Part shown: piece after piece, positions 1 through 11,839 of the stretch
How the letters are laid out: every line of letters starts with the position of its first letter
Position numbering within the stretch: position 1 is the first letter of the stretch
Assembly: GCF_026870175.2 (NCBI RefSeq)
Contig: NZ_CP113977.2
Span: forward strand, 2,666,001-2,730,000
Length of the DNA: 64,000 nucleotides
DNA from: Flavobacterium aestivum
GTDB lineage: Bacteria > Bacteroidota > Bacteroidia > Flavobacteriales > Flavobacteriaceae
Reading direction: 5' to 3'
Program-made: the position numbers and the translations under genes
Notes under the pieces: generated by a model
What the model saw: only the letters and a program-made list of their open reading frames with translations
What the model was told of the DNA's origin: nothing
Database searches by the model: none

Positions 1-3000
1 GCTGTATAATCATCCCTAACCGCAGCAATTTTATGTGCCGGAGCAGGTGTTACGCTTGGATTGTTGTTATTGCTAACAGGATCCGGTTGGTTTCCGGAAA
101 TTGTAGCAGTATTGGTATAAACACCGCTTTCATTTACTTTGGCCGTAACGGTCAATACTACACTGCCACCATTTAAAAGGTTTCCGATAGTCCAAAGACC
201 TGTAGTGTTATTATATGTAGTGCCTACCGCAGCTGTTGCACTTACAAAAGTATAACCCGATTGCAATAACTCTGTAACTTGAACCCCGGTGGCATCACTA
301 GGTCCTGAATTGGTAGCCGTAAGGGTAAAAGTGACATTGTCGCCAACATTTGGAGTAGGATTGTCTACAGTTTTAGTAACTGCCAAATCGCTACTTGATA
401 CCGGTGTTGGAGTACTCGCACTTGTATTATTCCCCATTGTAGGATCAGATTCATTTCCAGAAATGGATACCGAGTTAGTATAGTCGTTCGTTGCACTTGC
501 AATAACTTTAGCAACTATGGTTAAAGTTGCGTTTGCTCCATTGGCCAAATTACCTATTGTCCATGTAGTCCCATTATAGGTCCCTACGGATGGGTTAGCG
601 CTTACAAAGATATAACCTGTTGGTAGCGTTTCGGCAACGTTTACTCCTGTGGCATTACTAGGCCCATTGTTGGTGGCTGTTATTGTAAAAGTTACATTCG
701 AACCAACTGTTGGAGAACCTGTACTTACCGTTTTTACAACTGCCAAATCGCTACTAGATACCGGTATTGGTGTAACTATACTTGAATTATTCCCAGATAC
801 AGGATCCGATTCATTTCCTGAAATGGATGCCGTGTTGGTATAGTCGTTCGTAGCACTTACAATAACTGTAGCAACTATTGATAGAGTTTCGGTTGCTCCA
901 TTGGCCAAATTACCTATTGTCCATGTAGTCCCATTATAGGTCCCTACGGATGGGTTAGCGCTTACAAAGGTATAACCTGTTGGTAGCGTTTCGGCAACGT
1001 TTACTCCTGTGGCATTACTAGGCCCATTGTTGGTGGCTGTTATTGTAAAAGTTACATTCGAACCAACTGTTGGAGAACCTGTACTTACCGTTTTTACAAC
1101 TGCCAAATCGCTACTAGATACCGGTATTGGTGTAACTATACTTGAATTATTCCCAAATACAGGATCCGATTCATTTCCTGAAATGGATGCCGTGTTGGTA
1201 TAGTCGTTCGTAGCACTTACAATAACTGTAGCAACTATTGATAGAGTTTCGGTTGCTCCATTAGCCAAATTACCTATTGTCCATGTTGTCCCATTATAGG
1301 TTCCTACAGATGGGTTAGCGCTTACAAAGGTATAACCCGTTGGCAGGGTTTCGGTAACTTTTACCCCTGTGGCATCACTAGGCCCATTGTTAGTGGCTGT
1401 TATTGTAAAAGTCACATTCGTACCTACTACAGGAGATCCATTACTTACTTGTTTATCAACTGCTAAATCGCTACTAAATACCGGTGCTGGTGTAACTGTA
1501 CTTGTATTATTTGGTAGTGCAGGGTCCAGTTCATTTCCTGAAATGGATACTGAGTTGGTATAGGATCCACTGGCATTAACCGTAGCTATTATAGTTAAAG
1601 TTTCGTTTGCTCCATTAGCCAAATTGCCTATTGTCCAGATTGTCCCATTATAGGTTCCCACAGATGGGGTAGCGCTTACAAAGGTATACCCAGTTGGCAG
1701 CGTTTCGTCAACTTTTACCCCAGTAGCATCACTAGGACCATTGTTGGTGGCTGTAATAGTAAAAGTCACATTGGTACCAACTATTGGAGAACTTGTACTT
1801 ACCACTTTATTAACTGCCAAATTGCTACTTGGTACAGGTAGTGGTGTAACTGTACTTGTATTATTTGGACTTGTAGGATCCGGCTCAGCTCCTGAAATAG
1901 TTACCGAGTTAGCATAGGATCCAGTAGCATTGACTGTAGCAACTATCGTTAAAGTAGCACTTGTTCCATTAGCCAAATTGCCTATTGCCCAAGTTGTCCC
2001 ATCATAAGTTCCCATAGATGGGGTTGCATTTACAAAAGTATAACCTGATGGTAGTGTTTCTGCAACATTTACATTTGTGGCATCACTTGGCCCATTGTTG
2101 GTAGCCGTTATCGTAAAAGTAACATTTGTTCCAACTATTGGAGAATTGGTACTTACCGTTTTAACAACAGATAAATCGGAGCTAAATACTGGTACCGGTG
2201 TAACTGTACTTGTATTATTTGGTAGGGTAGGATCCGGTTCATTTCCTGAAATGGTTACCGTGTTGGTATATGGACCACTGTTATTGACTCTGGCAACTAT
2301 CGTTAAAGTGGCGCTGGCTCCATTGGCCAAATTGCCTATAGCCCATGTACTTGTACCATCATATGATCCTGCCGATTGGCTAGCACTTATAAAGGTATAA
2401 CCAGTTGGAAGTGTTTCTGCAACATTTACATTTGTGGCGTCACTAGGACCGTTGTTAGTAGCCGTTATCGTAAAAGACACATTCGTACCGACTATTGGAG
2501 AATTGGTATTAATCGTTTTAACAATAGATAAATCGGCTCTAAATATAGGTACTATTGGTTCAGCTGTACTTGTGTTATTTGACATTTCAGGATCTGTTTC
2601 AGTTCCTGAAATGGTTGCCGTGTTGTCGTATGGGCCACTTGCCTTAACTGTGGCAACAATTGTTATGGTAGCGCTGGCTCCATTGGCCAAATTGCCTATA
2701 GTCCAGTTTGGCGCTGTCCAGGTCCCAGTACTTGGGGTTGCACTTACAAAAGTATAGCCTGATGGTAATACATCTTGTACATTCACATTTGTGGCATCAC
2801 TTGGACCGTTGTTAGTAGCCGTTATCGTAAAACTTACATCTGTTCCAACTATTGGGGTACGTGTGCTAACTGTTTTAACTACTGATAAATCACTACTTGC
2901 CACCGGTGTTGGTGTACTTGTACTTGTATTATTTGTTGGATCAAGATCAACTGGATCACTTCCCGAAATAGATGCCGTGTTGGCATAGTCGTTCGTAACA

Positions 3001-6000
3001 CTTACGTTAACCTTGGCAACAATCGTTAAGGTGGCGCTTGCACCATTGAGCATATTACCTATAGTCCATGTAGTTGTGCCATCATATGACCCCACTGATG
3101 GGCTAGCACTTACCAATGTATAACCTGATGGTAGCGTTTCTGCGACAGTCACGCCTGTGGCATCACTTGGCCCGTTGTTGGTGACTGCAATTGTAAAAGT
3201 TACATTCGTTCCTACTCTTGGAGAATTGGTACTAACCGTTTTAACAACTGATATATCTGCGTTTGGTGTTGCTGTAGGTGTAACTGTACTTGTATTATTT
3301 GAAGTTACTGGATCTGTTTCATTTCCTGAAATAGATGCCGTGTTTGCATAGTCGTTCGTAGCACTTACAATAACTGTAGCAACAATTGTTAAAGTTTCGT
3401 TTGCTCCATTAGCCAAATTACCTATTGCCCAGGTTGTTCCATTGTAGGTTCCTACAGATGGGGTGGCACTTACAAAGGTATAACCCGTTGGTAGTGTTTC
3501 GGCAACGTTTACTCCTGTGGCATCACTTGGTCCATTGTTGGTGGCTCTTATTGTAAAAGTTATATTAGTTCCTACTATTGGATTTCCAAGATTAGTAGTT
3601 TTAACAACTGACAAATCGCTACTTGCCACAGGTATTGGTGTAACTGTACTTGTATTATTTGGAGTTGTAGGATCCGGCTCAGCTCCTGAAATGATTACCG
3701 AGTTAGTATAGGATCCTGTAGCATTGACTGTGGCAACTATCGTTAAAGTAGCACTTGCCCCATTAGCTAAATTACCTATTGCCCAATTAGTTGTGCCATT
3801 ATAGGTTCCCGCTGATGCTGTTGCATTTACAAAGGTATAACCTGATGGCAGTGTTTCTGCAACATTCACATTTGTAGCATCACTTGGACCGTTGTTGGTG
3901 GCAGTTATCGTAAAAGTAACATTTGTACCAACTATTGGAGAATTGGTATTAACCGTTTTAACAACAGATAAATCAGTACTAAATACCGGTAATGGTGTAA
4001 CTGTACTTGTATTATTTGGCAGTGCAGGATCCGGTTCATTTCCTGAAATAGATACCGTGTTGGCATAGGGTCCGCTGGCATTAACTCTGGCAACTATTGT
4101 TAGGGTTTCGTTTACTCCATTAGCCAAATTACCTATTGCCCATGTTGTTCCATTATAGGTTCCCACAGATGGGGTGGCACTTACAAAGGTATAACCGGCT
4201 GGTAGTGTTTCTGCAACGTTTACTCCTGTAGCATTACTTGGTCCATTGTTAGTAGCCGTTATTGTAAAGGTAACATTTGTACCTACTACAGGTGATCCGT
4301 TGCTAACCGTTTTAACAACTGATAAATCGGAACTTGCCACTGGCGTTGGCGTACTTGTACTGGTATTATTTGGCAGTGTAGGATCCGGTTCATTTCCTGA
4401 AATTATTGCCGTGTTAGCATAAGACCCACTAGCGTTAACAATAGCAACTACTGTTAAAGTAGCGCTTGTACCACTGGCCAAATTTCCTATCGCCCAAGTT
4501 GTTCCATTATAGGTTCCCACTGATGGAGTTGAATTTGCCAATGTATAACCCGTAGGCAGCGTTTCGGCAACGTTTACTCCTGTGGCATCACTTGGACCAT
4601 TGTTAGTAGCGGTTATCGTAAAAGTTACATTTGCCCCTACTGTTGGAGTGCTAGTACTAACTGTTTTAACAACCGATAAATCGCAACTTGAAACCGGTGC
4701 TGGTGTAACGGTACTTGTATTATTTGCCGGTACAGTATCTGACTCATTTCCTGAGATGATCGCTGTGTTGGCATAGGATCCGCTAGCATTAACTTTGGCA
4801 ACTACCACTAAAGAGGCACTTGCTCCATTGGCTAAATTACCTATACTCCAGTTTGGCGCTGTCCATGTTCCTGTACTTGGGGTAGCACTTACAAAGGAAT
4901 AACCAGATGGTAACGTATCTACAATATTCACTCCGGTTGCGTTAACCGGTCCATTATTGGTAGCTGTTATCGTAAAAGTTGCATTTGTTCCTATGGTTGG
5001 CGTTGGGTTATTAATCGTTTTGACAACTGCTAGATCTGAGCCTATTACAGGAACGGTAACAATTGCATCTTCACAATTCGTAGGATTTGTTTTCTCACAA
5101 ATTCTATAGGTTAGCGTATAATTTCCTGCAGGTGTTCCTGGAGCAACTACAACATCTGTTCCTGATAAACTGATTCCTGCATTGGTCGAACTTCCGAAAA
5201 AGATATTTACATTTAGTGTTGTTGCTTGATTTCCATTTAAGGTGTCGTTTGACAATACATTCGTTAATGAGGTTCCTCCGGTGAGTCCGTTTACTGGAGT
5301 TCCAACATCATCATTGGCAATAATTACAGATAATGGTGTACCAACTATAGCAGTATCTGTACATCCATTAGTGTTGGTCCATATAAAATTATAAACCCCT
5401 GATGGAGTATCAAAACCTGTAATAGTGGTTGTTGGACTAGTTGGATCATTGATTGTTACCGGATCAGGATTGCTTCCCAGTGCCGTCCATGTACCTGTTC
5501 CAACTGCTGCCATAGTTGCAGAAAGCCCTACAAATGTTGACTGGTCAGGACCAGCATAAGCTGTAGAAACAGTCACTGAGGCTGGTAAACTTTCTACTCC
5601 TGCGGCATCTATTTCGCTGAAAGTAAATGATATCGTGTCAAAACCGGCGTTAGGATCTACAGTTAATAAATTAGGATTGTAATTTGAAATTATCTGTCCT
5701 GCTGTTACTGCAACATTATTATAATATAAAACCCCATTGGTTGGTAGGGTTACAATTTTTATAGTGTTAGTACTACTGGTACCATTATAAGTACCATCTT
5801 CAATATCGGTACCTGTTAAAACCGGCACGCTTACCTTGGTATTTCCACCAGGATCAACTTGACATGAGGATGCAGAATTAGCAACTGGTCGATTATCAAT
5901 TCCAAAATTTGCATTTGCCACAGCGGTTATACCTATAGTGACATTGGTCAAAATACCATTTACAGAACCGTCATTACCTGCTGCTGTCCCAAGATTTTCT

Positions 6001-9000
6001 CCTGTGTTAACCCAGCCTGAAGGCAAACTGGCACTCGGAGCCGGAGAACCAACAGTACCTGCTGTTGTACTCAAAACAATGCTATAGGTGCCAGCGATAG
6101 GACTTACTAATGAAAAATTATAAGTTCCATTTGCGGCTACAATAGCATTAGCCACTACGTTTCCTGAGCTGTTAACTAATACTGCGGTCAAACCACCGGC
6201 ATTAGTACCTGTTCCGTTTACCGTATTGGCTGGACTGCCATTTAGACCATTAGCATCATTAAAAACAGTACCACTTAGTTGTAAATTAGCATAATCCTCA
6301 ACTTCTCCATTTGTGTAAATATCATCATATCCTGTAAAATCTATTGGTATGCTGGCTACTATAAGTCTGGTTTTATATGTTGATGAAGCCCCCGCAGGTG
6401 CAACAACTGTTGCAGTAATTGTACTTCCCGCAGTACCACTGCCATTGTAAAAAGCACTATTGCCATTACCATCAACATCATTAGAAAAATCCCCATCATT
6501 ATTCCAGTCAAACCATAATCCATAATTTACTGTTGTACCTGGGGTATTACTATTTAAACTGATATTGGTGGTAATTGTTGTTCCCGAAGTAGAAGGTATG
6601 CTCAATCCATCATCAAAAGTATCAGCCGTTGCCGTTACATTTCGTAATGGACTTGTTTCAATGCTTACTCCGCTACCTGCCCATACAGCACCGTTATTTC
6701 CTGAAGGCACACCCGCAGTAATACAACTCAATATTTTTGCTTGTGCTACCGGCCATGTTGATGTTAAGTCATTATAATCATAATCATCAATTTTTTTTAC
6801 TTCGTAGTTGTAAGAAGAACTACAACCTCCACCGGCACTGGTACCAGTTAGCGTATAAGTACCCGGTACTGTTACTGAAAGCGAATTTCCATTAACAACA
6901 GTGGCATTGTTACTATTCGTCCAACTATAGGTGAGACTTCCCGATGCAGAACCTCCTGAATGAAACAAAACGGACGCTGGTATTGCGGTTTTTGCAATAC
7001 TAGGTCCTTGATAAGAAACCGATAAAGCGCCCGCACCTGATGAACTATCAAAATAATTCATTTCAATAGTATGATAGCCAGCAGTAAGTGAAAATGCTGT
7101 TGAGGCAACTTCTGTTATGGTATGCCCCCCATCATTACTTACTCGTAAAGATCCATCTATATATAAATTGCTTCCGTCTTTACTATTGGTATAAAAAGTA
7201 TACGTTCCTGCATTGGTAATATTAATAAATCCTTTGTACTTCACTCCATAAGCCGTTGAGGATGCCGGGGTAATACCGGTAAGACCAGTAAGGTTCATTT
7301 GAGATGCCACACCTATGTTAGTAGGGTTTTGATTGTAAAAGCCTCGTACTATTGTCGTAAAATCTGAACTGGTAAAAAGCGAAGTGGCATCATAAGGACT
7401 ATAGGTTTCATAATTTAACCCTGCAGTATAGCCAGCAGCAGAAAGTGAGACAGAAGGTGTACCACAATTTAATTTATCTGAACCTAATATAGTGACTGTA
7501 AAAGGTGTTACTACACTAGGATCTACTGTTAGTGTAGTGCTTTTTGATATTAAACAACCGTATTTATCAATATAAGTGCAAGTATAAGTACCTTCATGCG
7601 AAGCATTAAGAGTATTAATGTCAAAATTAGCCTCGGTACTGGTAAAACCATTTGGTCCCGTCCAACTTATACTCGTTGGAACTGCTTCTGCAGGAACAGG
7701 TACTGAGGTAAAATGGACAGCTGCACCGGTACACGCTGTTGGGTTATTTGGAGATACAGTAATATCGGTCATAGGAAGATTTACTGTCAAATTTTCTGTA
7801 TAAGTACAACCATTAGAATCGGTTACAGTTAACACGTAGGTTCCCATATCAGCAGCCGTATAACTACTAAGAACCGGATCTGATATGTTGCTGGTAAAAC
7901 CATTTGGCCCTGTCCAACTGTAACTGGAGATCGTTGTATTATATTGAATGGAACCACTTTTTAACTCTAGGGTGTTAGAACCGCAAACATGATTTGCAGT
8001 AGGAAACAAAACTACATTACCAAAATCAGAGAAATTACTGAAATCGCCACCACCACCACCGGCAGTTGAGTACATGTTTTGATAAAATAAGAATTTACCC
8101 GATGTCGGGTTTGTATTTTTTATGATCAAAGTTCTACCCGGAGAAATATTTGGAATGGTATTCATTTGTTTGTGCATATATTTCCAGCCAGGTAAGCCGG
8201 GAACATCAACAAAATCTGAAGCCATTATAGCGGTTGGCACAGCAACACCATTACTTGTTACGGTAAATTCATCCTCGGATCCACTGGGAACCACTATGTT
8301 AAAAAAGGAAGAACTAGCCGAAGTAGGATATTGAAAAGCCAAAGAGCTAATACCCTTACAACTGGCAACGGGGGTCAAAATCCCAGACCCTAATTCGGCA
8401 CCGGCACCTCCTAACTGGTAGGCAGAAATGGGTTTGTCCGAAGATATATAAGCAGCATTTTTTCCTGCCGGCAGGTCATAACGCACCATTTGGCCTTGAT
8501 CAACAACTCTGGTAGTAGTAGTGGTACCATCAAAAATTGTTATTGTGGTACCATTTTGGCTCCCTGTCAGGAAAATACTTTCAGCTATTGAAAGATTGGT
8601 ACGTATATGTACATAAGCATTTCCGAGTTTGCTGACTGGTACCAGCTGATCTCCACCATTGTCAGCAGCGCCACCAGCCTGTATTAAATCATCACTATAG
8701 GTTACTACGACAAGTTTAGTAGAAGTAACTGTCGTCCCTGCCAAATGTTTTCCACTCTTTGTCGTACTTTCGGCTCGATAACTTTGACCTTTATTAAGTG
8801 TGATGTTAAAAGGCACATTGGCACCATGACCAATAATTGCCTCAGAAGGTGTAACGGTAACAATCGTATTGTCTTCAGTAGCTGTAATGACTGTTTCAGC
8901 ATTTGCTCCTGCATACGCACCTCCAATCGCATATAAATTTTGACCTGGTACTATAAAAGAAGTACCTAAAGCATTTGGCCCACGCAACGGAATAGTACCA

Positions 9001-9401
9001 TAATTATTACCTGTTTCATTAGCATAATAAGCTCCCATTTGTCCCCAAATACGGATACGAAGCCCTCTGTCTACAATGCTATTGGCTGGTGAAACAGTAA
9101 TGGCTGCAATGAAGGATGACATATCCACAATTGCGGAACCACCAGCAGCCACTGTCCCGGTAAGGGGAGTACCGCCATTAAATGCAGCATTTGCAGGCAT
9201 ATCAATTGCATAAGTATTGGTTCCTGTACCCACTCCGGTAAAGTGAATTTTTTGAGGGGAGTTATATCCAGGTGCCCAGCCTGGCACACCAAACCAGAAT
9301 TCAAAATCAACAGGGGTTGATGGTACTTGCGCATTAGCTGAAAATCTCGGGAATAAAAATAAAAAGAGTAACAACAAAAAGTGAATGTACTTTTTTTTCA
9401 T
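1..9401 (-). CDS. Giant secreted multidomain adhesin (DUF11-repeat protein), C-terminus beyond window
   Basis: The frame starting with ATG at 9401 begins with a classic signal peptide (Lys-rich start, Leu/Phe core, cleavage near SANAQ at about residue 25). It stays open wherever I translated it, down to base 1, giving about 3,133 codons with no stop. Domains in order: an IgGFc-binding-like region (about residues 140-450), Ig/PKD-like modules with [10 protein letters not shown] motifs (about 470-640), a PA14 domain with the signature [13 protein letters not shown] (about 663-805), a GEVED domain ([11 protein letters not shown] ... GEVEDY, about 934-1037), an SdrD/SpaA-like B domain (about 1044-1157), a DUF11-type array (about 1454-3114), then a linker beginning AVRDDY. 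Such proteins are exported, typically by the type IX system, and act in adhesion or gliding. The sorting signal should lie off the left edge. Role in adhesion is inference; secreted repeat architecture is seen directly. Confidence 0.9.
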   Translation of the reverse strand, partial: MKKKYIHFLLLLFLFLFPRFSANAQVPSTPVDFEFWFGVPGWAPGYNSPQKIHFTGVGTGTNTYAIDMPANAAFNGGTPLTGTVAAGGSAIVDMSSFIAAITVSPANSIVDRGLRIRIWGQMGAYYANETGNNYGTIPLRGPNALGTSFIVPGQNLYAIGGAYAGANAETVITATEDNTIVTVTPSEAIIGHGANVPFNITLNKGQSYRAESTTKSGKHLAGTTVTSTKLVVVTYSDDLIQAGGAADNGGDQLVPVSKLGNAYVHIRTNLSIAESIFLTGSQNGTTITIFDGTTTTTRVVDQGQMVRYDLPAGKNAAYISSDKPISAYQLGGAGAELGSGILTPVASCKGISSLAFQYPTSASSSFFNIVVPSGSEDEFTVTSNGVAVPTAIMASDFVDVPGLPGWKYMHKQMNTIPNISPGRTLIIKNTNPTSGKFLFYQNMYSTAGGGGGDFSNFSDFGNVVLFPTANHVCGSNTLELKSGSIQYNTTISSYSWTGPNGFTSNISDPVLSSYTAADMGTYVLTVTDSNGCTYTENLTVNLPMTDITVSPNNPTACTGAAVHFTSVPVPAEAVPTSISWTGPNGFTSTEANFDINTLNASHEGTYTCTYIDKYGCLISKSTTLTVDPSVVTPFTVTILGSDKLNCGTPSVSLSAAGYTAGLNYETYSPYDATSLFTSSDFTTIVRGFYNQNPTNIGVASQMNLTGLTGITPASSTAYGVKYKGFINITNAGTYTFYTNSKDGSNLYIDGSLRVSNDGGHTITEVASTAFSLTAGYHTIEMNYFDSSSGAGALSVSYQGPSIAKTAIPASVLFHSGGSASGSLTYSWTNSNNATVVNGNSLSVTVPGTYTLTGTSAGGGCSSSYNYEVKKIDDYDYNDLTSTWPVAQAKILSCITAGVPSGNNGAVWAGSGVSIETSPLRNVTATADTFDDGLSIPSTSGTTITTNISLNSNTPGTTVNYGLWFDWNNDGDFSNDVDGNGNSAFYNGSGTAGSTITATVVAPAGASSTYKTRLIVASIPIDFTGYDDIYTNGEVEDYANLQLSGTVFNDANGLNGSPANTVNGTGTNAGGLTAVLVNSSGNVVANAIVAANGTYNFSLVSPIAGTYSIVLSTTAGTVGSPAPSASLPSGWVNTGENLGTAAGNDGSVNGILTNVTIGITAVANANFGIDNRPVANSASSCQVDPGGNTKVSVPVLTGTDIEDGTYNGTSSTNTIKIVTLPTNGVLYYNNVAVTAGQIISNYNPNLLTVDPNAGFDTISFTFSEIDAAGVESLPASVTVSTAYAGPDQSTFVGLSATMAAVGTGTWTALGSNPDPVTINDPTSPTTTITGFDTPSGVYNFIWTNTNGCTDTAIVGTPLSVIIANDDVGTPVNGLTGGTSLTNVLSNDTLNGNQATTLNVNIFFGSSTNAGISLSGTDVVVAPGTPAGNYTLTYRICEKTNPTNCEDAIVTVPVIGSDLAVVKTINNPTPTIGTNATFTITATNNGPVNATGVNIVDTLPSGYSFVSATPSTGTWTAPNWSIGNLANGASASLVVVAKVNASGSYANTAIISGNESDTVPANNTSTVTPAPVSSCDLSVVKTVSTSTPTVGANVTFTITATNNGPSDATGVNVAETLPTGYTLANSTPSVGTYNGTTWAIGNLASGTSATLTVVAIVNASGSYANTAIISGNEPDPTLPNNTSTSTPTPVASSDLSVVKTVSNGSPVVGTNVTFTITATNNGPSNATGVNVAETLPAGYTFVSATPSVGTYNGTTWAIGNLANGVNETLTIVARVNASGPYANTVSISGNEPDPALPNNTSTVTPLPVFSTDLSVVKTVNTNSPIVGTNVTFTITATNNGPSDATNVNVAETLPSGYTFVNATASAGTYNGTTNWAIGNLANGASATLTIVATVNATGSYTNSVIISGAEPDPTTPNNTSTVTPIPVASSDLSVVKTTNLGNPIVGTNITFTIRATNNGPSDATGVNVAETLPTGYTFVSATPSVGTYNGTTWAIGNLANGANETLTIVATVIVSATNDYANTASISGNETDPVTSNNTSTVTPTATPNADISVVKTVSTNSPRVGTNVTFTIAVTNNGPSDATGVTVAETLPSGYTLVSASPSVGSYDGTTTWTIGNMLNGASATLTIVAKVNVSVTNDYANTASISGSDPVDLDPTNNTSTSTPTPVASSDLSVVKTVSTRTPIVGTDVSFTITATNNGPSDATNVNVQDVLPSGYTFVSATPSTGTWTAPNWTIGNLANGASATITIVATVKASGPYDNTATISGTETDPEMSNNTSTAEPIVPIFRADLSIVKTINTNSPIVGTNVSFTITATNNGPSDATNVNVAETLPTGYTFISASQSAGSYDGTSTWAIGNLANGASATLTIVARVNNSGPYTNTVTISGNEPDPTLPNNTSTVTPVPVFSSDLSVVKTVSTNSPIVGTNVTFTITATNNGPSDATNVNVAETLPSGYTFVNATPSMGTYDGTTWAIGNLANGTSATLTIVATVNATGSYANSVTISGAEPDPTSPNNTSTVTPLPVPSSNLAVNKVVSTSSPIVGTNVTFTITATNNGPSDATGVKVDETLPTGYTFVSATPSVGTYNGTIWTIGNLANGANETLTIIATVNASGSYTNSVSISGNELDPALPNNTSTVTPAPVFSSDLAVDKQVSNGSPVVGTNVTFTITATNNGPSDATGVKVTETLPTGYTFVSANPSVGTYNGTTWTIGNLANGATETLSIVATVIVSATNDYTNTASISGNESDPVFGNNSSIVTPIPVSSSDLAVVKTVSTGSPTVGSNVTFTITATNNGPSNATGVNVAETLPTGYTFVSANPSVGTYNGTTWTIGNLANGATETLSIVATVIVSATNDYTNTASISGNESDPVSGNNSSIVTPIPVSSSDLAVVKTVSTGSPTVGSNVTFTITATNNGPSNATGVNVAETLPTGYIFVSANPSVGTYNGTTWTIGNLANGANATLTIVAKVIASATNDYTNSVSISGNESDPTMGNNTSASTPTPVSSSDLAVTKTVDNPTPNVGDNVTFTLTATNSGPSDATGVQVTELLQSGYTFVSATAAVGTTYNNTTGLWTIGNLLNGGSVVLTVTAKVNESGVYTNTATISGNQPDPVSNNNNPSVTPAPAHKIAAVRDDYT
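61..5047 (-). repeat. Array of 14 DUF11-type repeats (about 354-366 bp each)
   Basis: Each unit encodes about 120 residues with the pattern [36 protein letters not shown] ... YTF ... W.IGNLANG ... NTAxISGNExDP, split here for brevity. Corresponding codons recur on the plus strand at 289, 649, 1009, 1369, 1723, 2077, 2434, 2791, 3157, 3517, 3874, 4228, 4582 and 4937. DUF11 domains are beta-sandwich spacer modules that lengthen surface proteins. Confidence 0.93.
541..1260 (-). repeat. Near-identical tandem pair of DUF11 units (360 bp x 2)
   Basis: Bases 541-900 and 901-1260 differ at only two positions by eye (an a/g near 610 versus 970 and a g/a near 796 versus 1156), whereas other units differ widely. 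This marks a very recent unit duplication or gene conversion inside the array. Confidence 0.92.
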
Positions 9402-10003
9402 CGTAAATAGATTTTAGTTAGGATTTGTATGCAAAAATTTGTGGCAAAAATAAAATTTAGATTACAACTTATAAAAAAATATTAAGACTGACAAAATTCA
9501 TTTTATATTTTTAGTTGCCATATCTGTAACATCTTTTTTTAAATCTAGTCGTAAACAACTATTTCATAAGTATTATATAAATTTTGCTAATAGATGTTAT
9601 GTGGCATTTTTTTACAAGATTTGATTTAATATTAAAATCAAAACACCTTAATAAAAAACTGTACACTAATAAATCAATTTTCACTCAGTGAGTCAAAATA
9701 TTGTATAAAGTATTAAATGTCAGTGGTTTAATCTTCTTGCTTTGTTGAAACAAATTATATGTGACATATATTAATAATAATGTTTAAAATTAGTGCTTTA
9801 CTAATAAGTTTAACTAATAAAGTGTGTAGATAAAAAACTAGTATGCTGTAGAATTTGTTCTACAAAAAACATTGTCATATGAAGGATGCAAGTAGAAAAG
9901 TCAGGATTTAGGTTTTATAATCGGAGACTTTTTTTATTGGAAAAAAGAAGGCATCGAAAGCCTTGAAATTCAATGAAGAATTTAGAGTATTACCAAAATA
10001 AAA
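9402..10003. other. Gene-free AT-rich region upstream of the adhesin
   Basis: About 600 bp with no credible coding frame on either strand. It must contain the adhesin promoter (minus strand), but I could not place a confident TAnnTTTG box. Confidence 0.6.
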
Positions 10004-10029
10004 AAACCCGAAATTTTCATTTCGGGTTT
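10004..10029 (-). terminator. Intrinsic terminator of tRNA-Ser copy 1
   Basis: An 11-bp perfect stem (AAACCCGAAAT / ATTTCGGGTTT) with a TTTC loop, followed in the minus direction by a T-tract. It lies just downstream of the tRNA gene. Confidence 0.85.
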
Positions 10030-10034
10030 AAATT

Positions 10035-10163
10035 CTTGCGGAGAAAGAGGGATTCGAACCCCCGGACCTGTTACAGTCAACAGTTTTCAAGACTGCCGCA
10101 TTCGACCGCTCTGCCATTTCTCCAGTATGTCGCTTTCATTATCTGATTGCGGGTGCAAATATA
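10035..10163 (-). repeat. Left 129-bp direct repeat containing a complete tRNA-Ser unit
   Basis: Matches 35929-36057 base for base at a constant offset of 25,894, with one substitution that I could see (10142 t versus 36036 g). It spans the tRNA, its 5' leader and the -7 box. The adjacent terminator is also homologous but carries small differences. Confidence 0.93.
10039..10123 (-). tRNA. tRNA-Ser(UGA), copy 1
   Basis: On the minus strand the gene runs from GGAGAAA to TTTCTCC plus discriminator G. It has a 7-bp acceptor stem, the T-loop GGTTCGAATCC, an anticodon loop CTTGAAA giving anticodon TGA, and a long variable arm as expected for class II tRNA-Ser. CCA is not encoded. The gene is 85 nt long and identical to the copy at 35933-36017. 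Confidence 0.96.
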
Positions 10164-10184
10164 ATAAGTTTTTTTAATTTACAA
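10156..10184 (-). promoter_or_regulatory. Promoter of tRNA-Ser copy 1
   Basis: The minus strand reads TTG (10184-10182), 18 nt, then TATATTTG (10163-10156), matching the Bacteroidota -33/-7 consensus. The -7 box sits inside the direct repeat and the -33 box outside it. Copy 2 keeps the -7 box but lacks an equally good -33 TTG. Confidence 0.7.
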
Positions 10185-10509
10185 TGTGTTTTTTGAAAAT
10201 TTACTTAAAAAAATACAAATACCTCTTTTTTATAGGTGGTGGAAAGCAAAATTAAATTTTATCGATATCATATTTAAAATTTTATGCGATTAAAATTCAG
10301 TATTTTAAAATTGGTTTTTAGATAGGCTTGTTTTTTATACACTGATTTTAAAGAAAAAACCCGAAAAGAAATTTTTTGGTTTTGTTTTGAGATATAAAGC
10401 TATTGAAGAATTAATAAATTAACTAATTATAAAAATGTAGCTTAATTTGCTCTTTATTTTATGTTTATGTATTTATTTTCTTATTTTATTTTTCAATAAT
10501 ATAATTTAA
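10185..10509. other. Gene-free AT-rich spacer
   Basis: Extremely AT-rich DNA between the tRNA promoter and the promoter of the LuxR-type regulator. I see no coding frame or structured element in it. Confidence 0.6.
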
Positions 10510-10541
10510 TTGAGTAATATTCATTTTATTTTTTATTTTTG
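10510..10541 (+). promoter_or_regulatory. Promoter of the LuxR-type regulator
   Basis: TTG at 10510-10512, a 21-nt spacer, then TATTTTTG at 10534-10541, which fits the Bacteroidota sigma-A pattern. It lies 22 bp upstream of the ATG at 10564. Confidence 0.6.
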
Positions 10542-10563
10542 TTTAGACTAAATATAAATAACA

Positions 10564-11190
10564 ATGAAAAACTTTCTTATTGCTGATTCTGAAAACCTAC
10601 ACATAATCGGATTGAGATATACACTCAAGAAGTTTGTAAAAGCAGCAAACTTAACGGTAGTAAGCTCAAAAGATGAGTTGCTTAATCACTTAGGAAAGTA
10701 TAAAGTGGAGTATTTAATTATCGATCCTAATAATATTTTTTTATTCTACGAAGACGATTTTAAGCATCTTAGAATGACTTATCCAAGTTGTAAAATCATC
10801 ATCTTATCACATTTCAAAAACAAGCAAACGGTAAATAGTTTCCTTTGTGATAACATTAATGGTTTTATTTCTAAAGATTGTCAGGAGCAGACCATTTTTG
10901 ATGCTCTATACAAGATTGAAAATGGTGAGCGTTATCTATGTCCGAAAACGTTAAATGGACTTATAGATGTATTGGTTTTGCCAACATCAGACACTAACGA
11001 AAAGCTTACTTTTAGAGAATGTGAGATTTTAAAACAAATTGCTCAGGGAAATAACGGAAAAAGTATTGCTTCGGAGCTTTTTATCAGTATCCATACTTTT
11101 AGAACTCATCGCAAAAATATTATGAAAAAAACAGGAAGGCATACCACTCCAGAGCTTATACTGTATGCTATTGAGAAAAAAATCATATAA
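10564..11190 (+). CDS. LuxR/NarL-type response regulator
   Basis: 208 residues, the usual length of a NarL-family regulator. Residues 1-125 resemble a receiver domain: a hydrophobic first strand ending IADSE, a candidate phospho-acceptor Asp in YLIIDPN, and the conserved Lys in GFISKD. The acidic pocket is reduced (ADSE instead of a DD pair), so phosphorylation may be weak or absent. Residues about 145-205 form a LuxR-type helix-turn-helix (LTFRECEILKQIAQG ... SIHTFRTHRKNIMKK). No partner kinase is encoded nearby. It stands alone, 650 bp upstream of the siderophore operon on the same strand, with an IS982 relic between. Control of that operon is possible but not shown, because the operon has its own Fur-type site. 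Family assignment is strong; target genes are unknown. Confidence 0.87.
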   Translation: MKNFLIADSENLHIIGLRYTLKKFVKAANLTVVSSKDELLNHLGKYKVEYLIIDPNNIFLFYEDDFKHLRMTYPSCKIIILSHFKNKQTVNSFLCDNINGFISKDCQEQTIFDALYKIENGERYLCPKTLNGLIDVLVLPTSDTNEKLTFRECEILKQIAQGNNGKSIASELFISIHTFRTHRKNIMKKTGRHTTPELILYAIEKKII

Positions 11191-11575
11191 TTGCATTCAA
11201 TTTATTTATTATTAAATAGGTTGCTTGAAAATAGCTTTCCAAAATTGCTATCAAGAAATTCCCATCCTCGAAAAGTTCTCTATCGTATACATTAGCTTGA
11301 CTTATTGTAAAACTTAAGATTTCGCCTTTAGTATTAATGACGATATGTAATTTGAATCGATACAATTATCCCATTGTCGATTTGTCAATTTGAGTAATAT
11401 CTTTAAAAACTTTATTCTGTTTGAATATTGCTTTGTATCAATTCAGCAAATCTTTTCTTTTAGATATTGCTGATGGAAGTCTTAATGACTTTCTAACTAT
11501 GAAGGTTTTGATGCAATAATCAAAATTATTGCAAAATTCATCAATGCAACAACATATATCAGCATTTTGTACAAA
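11183..11575 (-). pseudogene. Decayed IS982-family transposase
   Basis: Reading the minus strand in one frame gives an IS982-like N-terminus (CIDEFCNNFDYCIKTF), an in-frame stop, a short degenerate stretch with a second stop after KSTMG, then the hallmark YRFKLHIVINTKGEILSF and ANVYDRE of the DDE catalytic region. Family members are near 290-300 residues, but here only about 125 remain. Most of the centre and the C-terminus are missing and two stops interrupt the frame. I saw no terminal inverted repeats. It overlaps the 3' end of the LuxR-type gene by 8 bp. It is a dead relic showing that this locus has received mobile DNA. Confidence 0.8.
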
Positions 11576-11766
11576 TCAATTATAAAATAATTTATTGTAT
11601 AAAATACTGTTTATTAGTTGTTTAGTGTTATATCTATTCTTTTTTTGCATTCAAATTATATAGTTCCTGAAATAATAATCAAACTCAGTTTATCGGTTGT
11701 TTTATACTACAAATGAGGTAGAAACAGTACCTCATTTGTGCAACTTTATTTACTATTAATGTAGTA

Positions 11767-11797
11767 TTGACTTTACTTTTTATCGAATCTACTTTTG
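11767..11797 (+). promoter_or_regulatory. Promoter of the siderophore operon
   Basis: TTG at 11767-11769, a 20-nt gap, then TACTTTTG at 11790-11797 (TAnnTTTG). Transcription should start near 11804, right at the edge of the palindromic operator at 11808. Confidence 0.75.
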
Positions 11798-11807
11798 CTT
11801 GAAAATC

Positions 11808-11824
11808 TTTAGAATGATTCTAAA
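11808..11824 (+). promoter_or_regulatory. Fur-family operator (perfect 8-1-8 palindrome)
   Basis: TTTAGAAT-G-ATTCTAAA is a perfect inverted repeat around one central base, the geometry of Fur/PerR-family sites. It lies just past the predicted transcription start and 15 bp before the first ATG of the siderophore operon, which is an ideal position for iron-dependent repression. Which Fur-family member binds is inference. Confidence 0.72.
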
Positions 11825-11839
11825 TAAAAAAAACAAACA

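Noticed and set aside
289..4776. Series of 64- to 107-aa plus-strand open frames with almost the same sequence
   Set aside because: They are shadows of the DUF11 repeats of the adhesin on the opposite strand; their regular spacing is that of the repeats.
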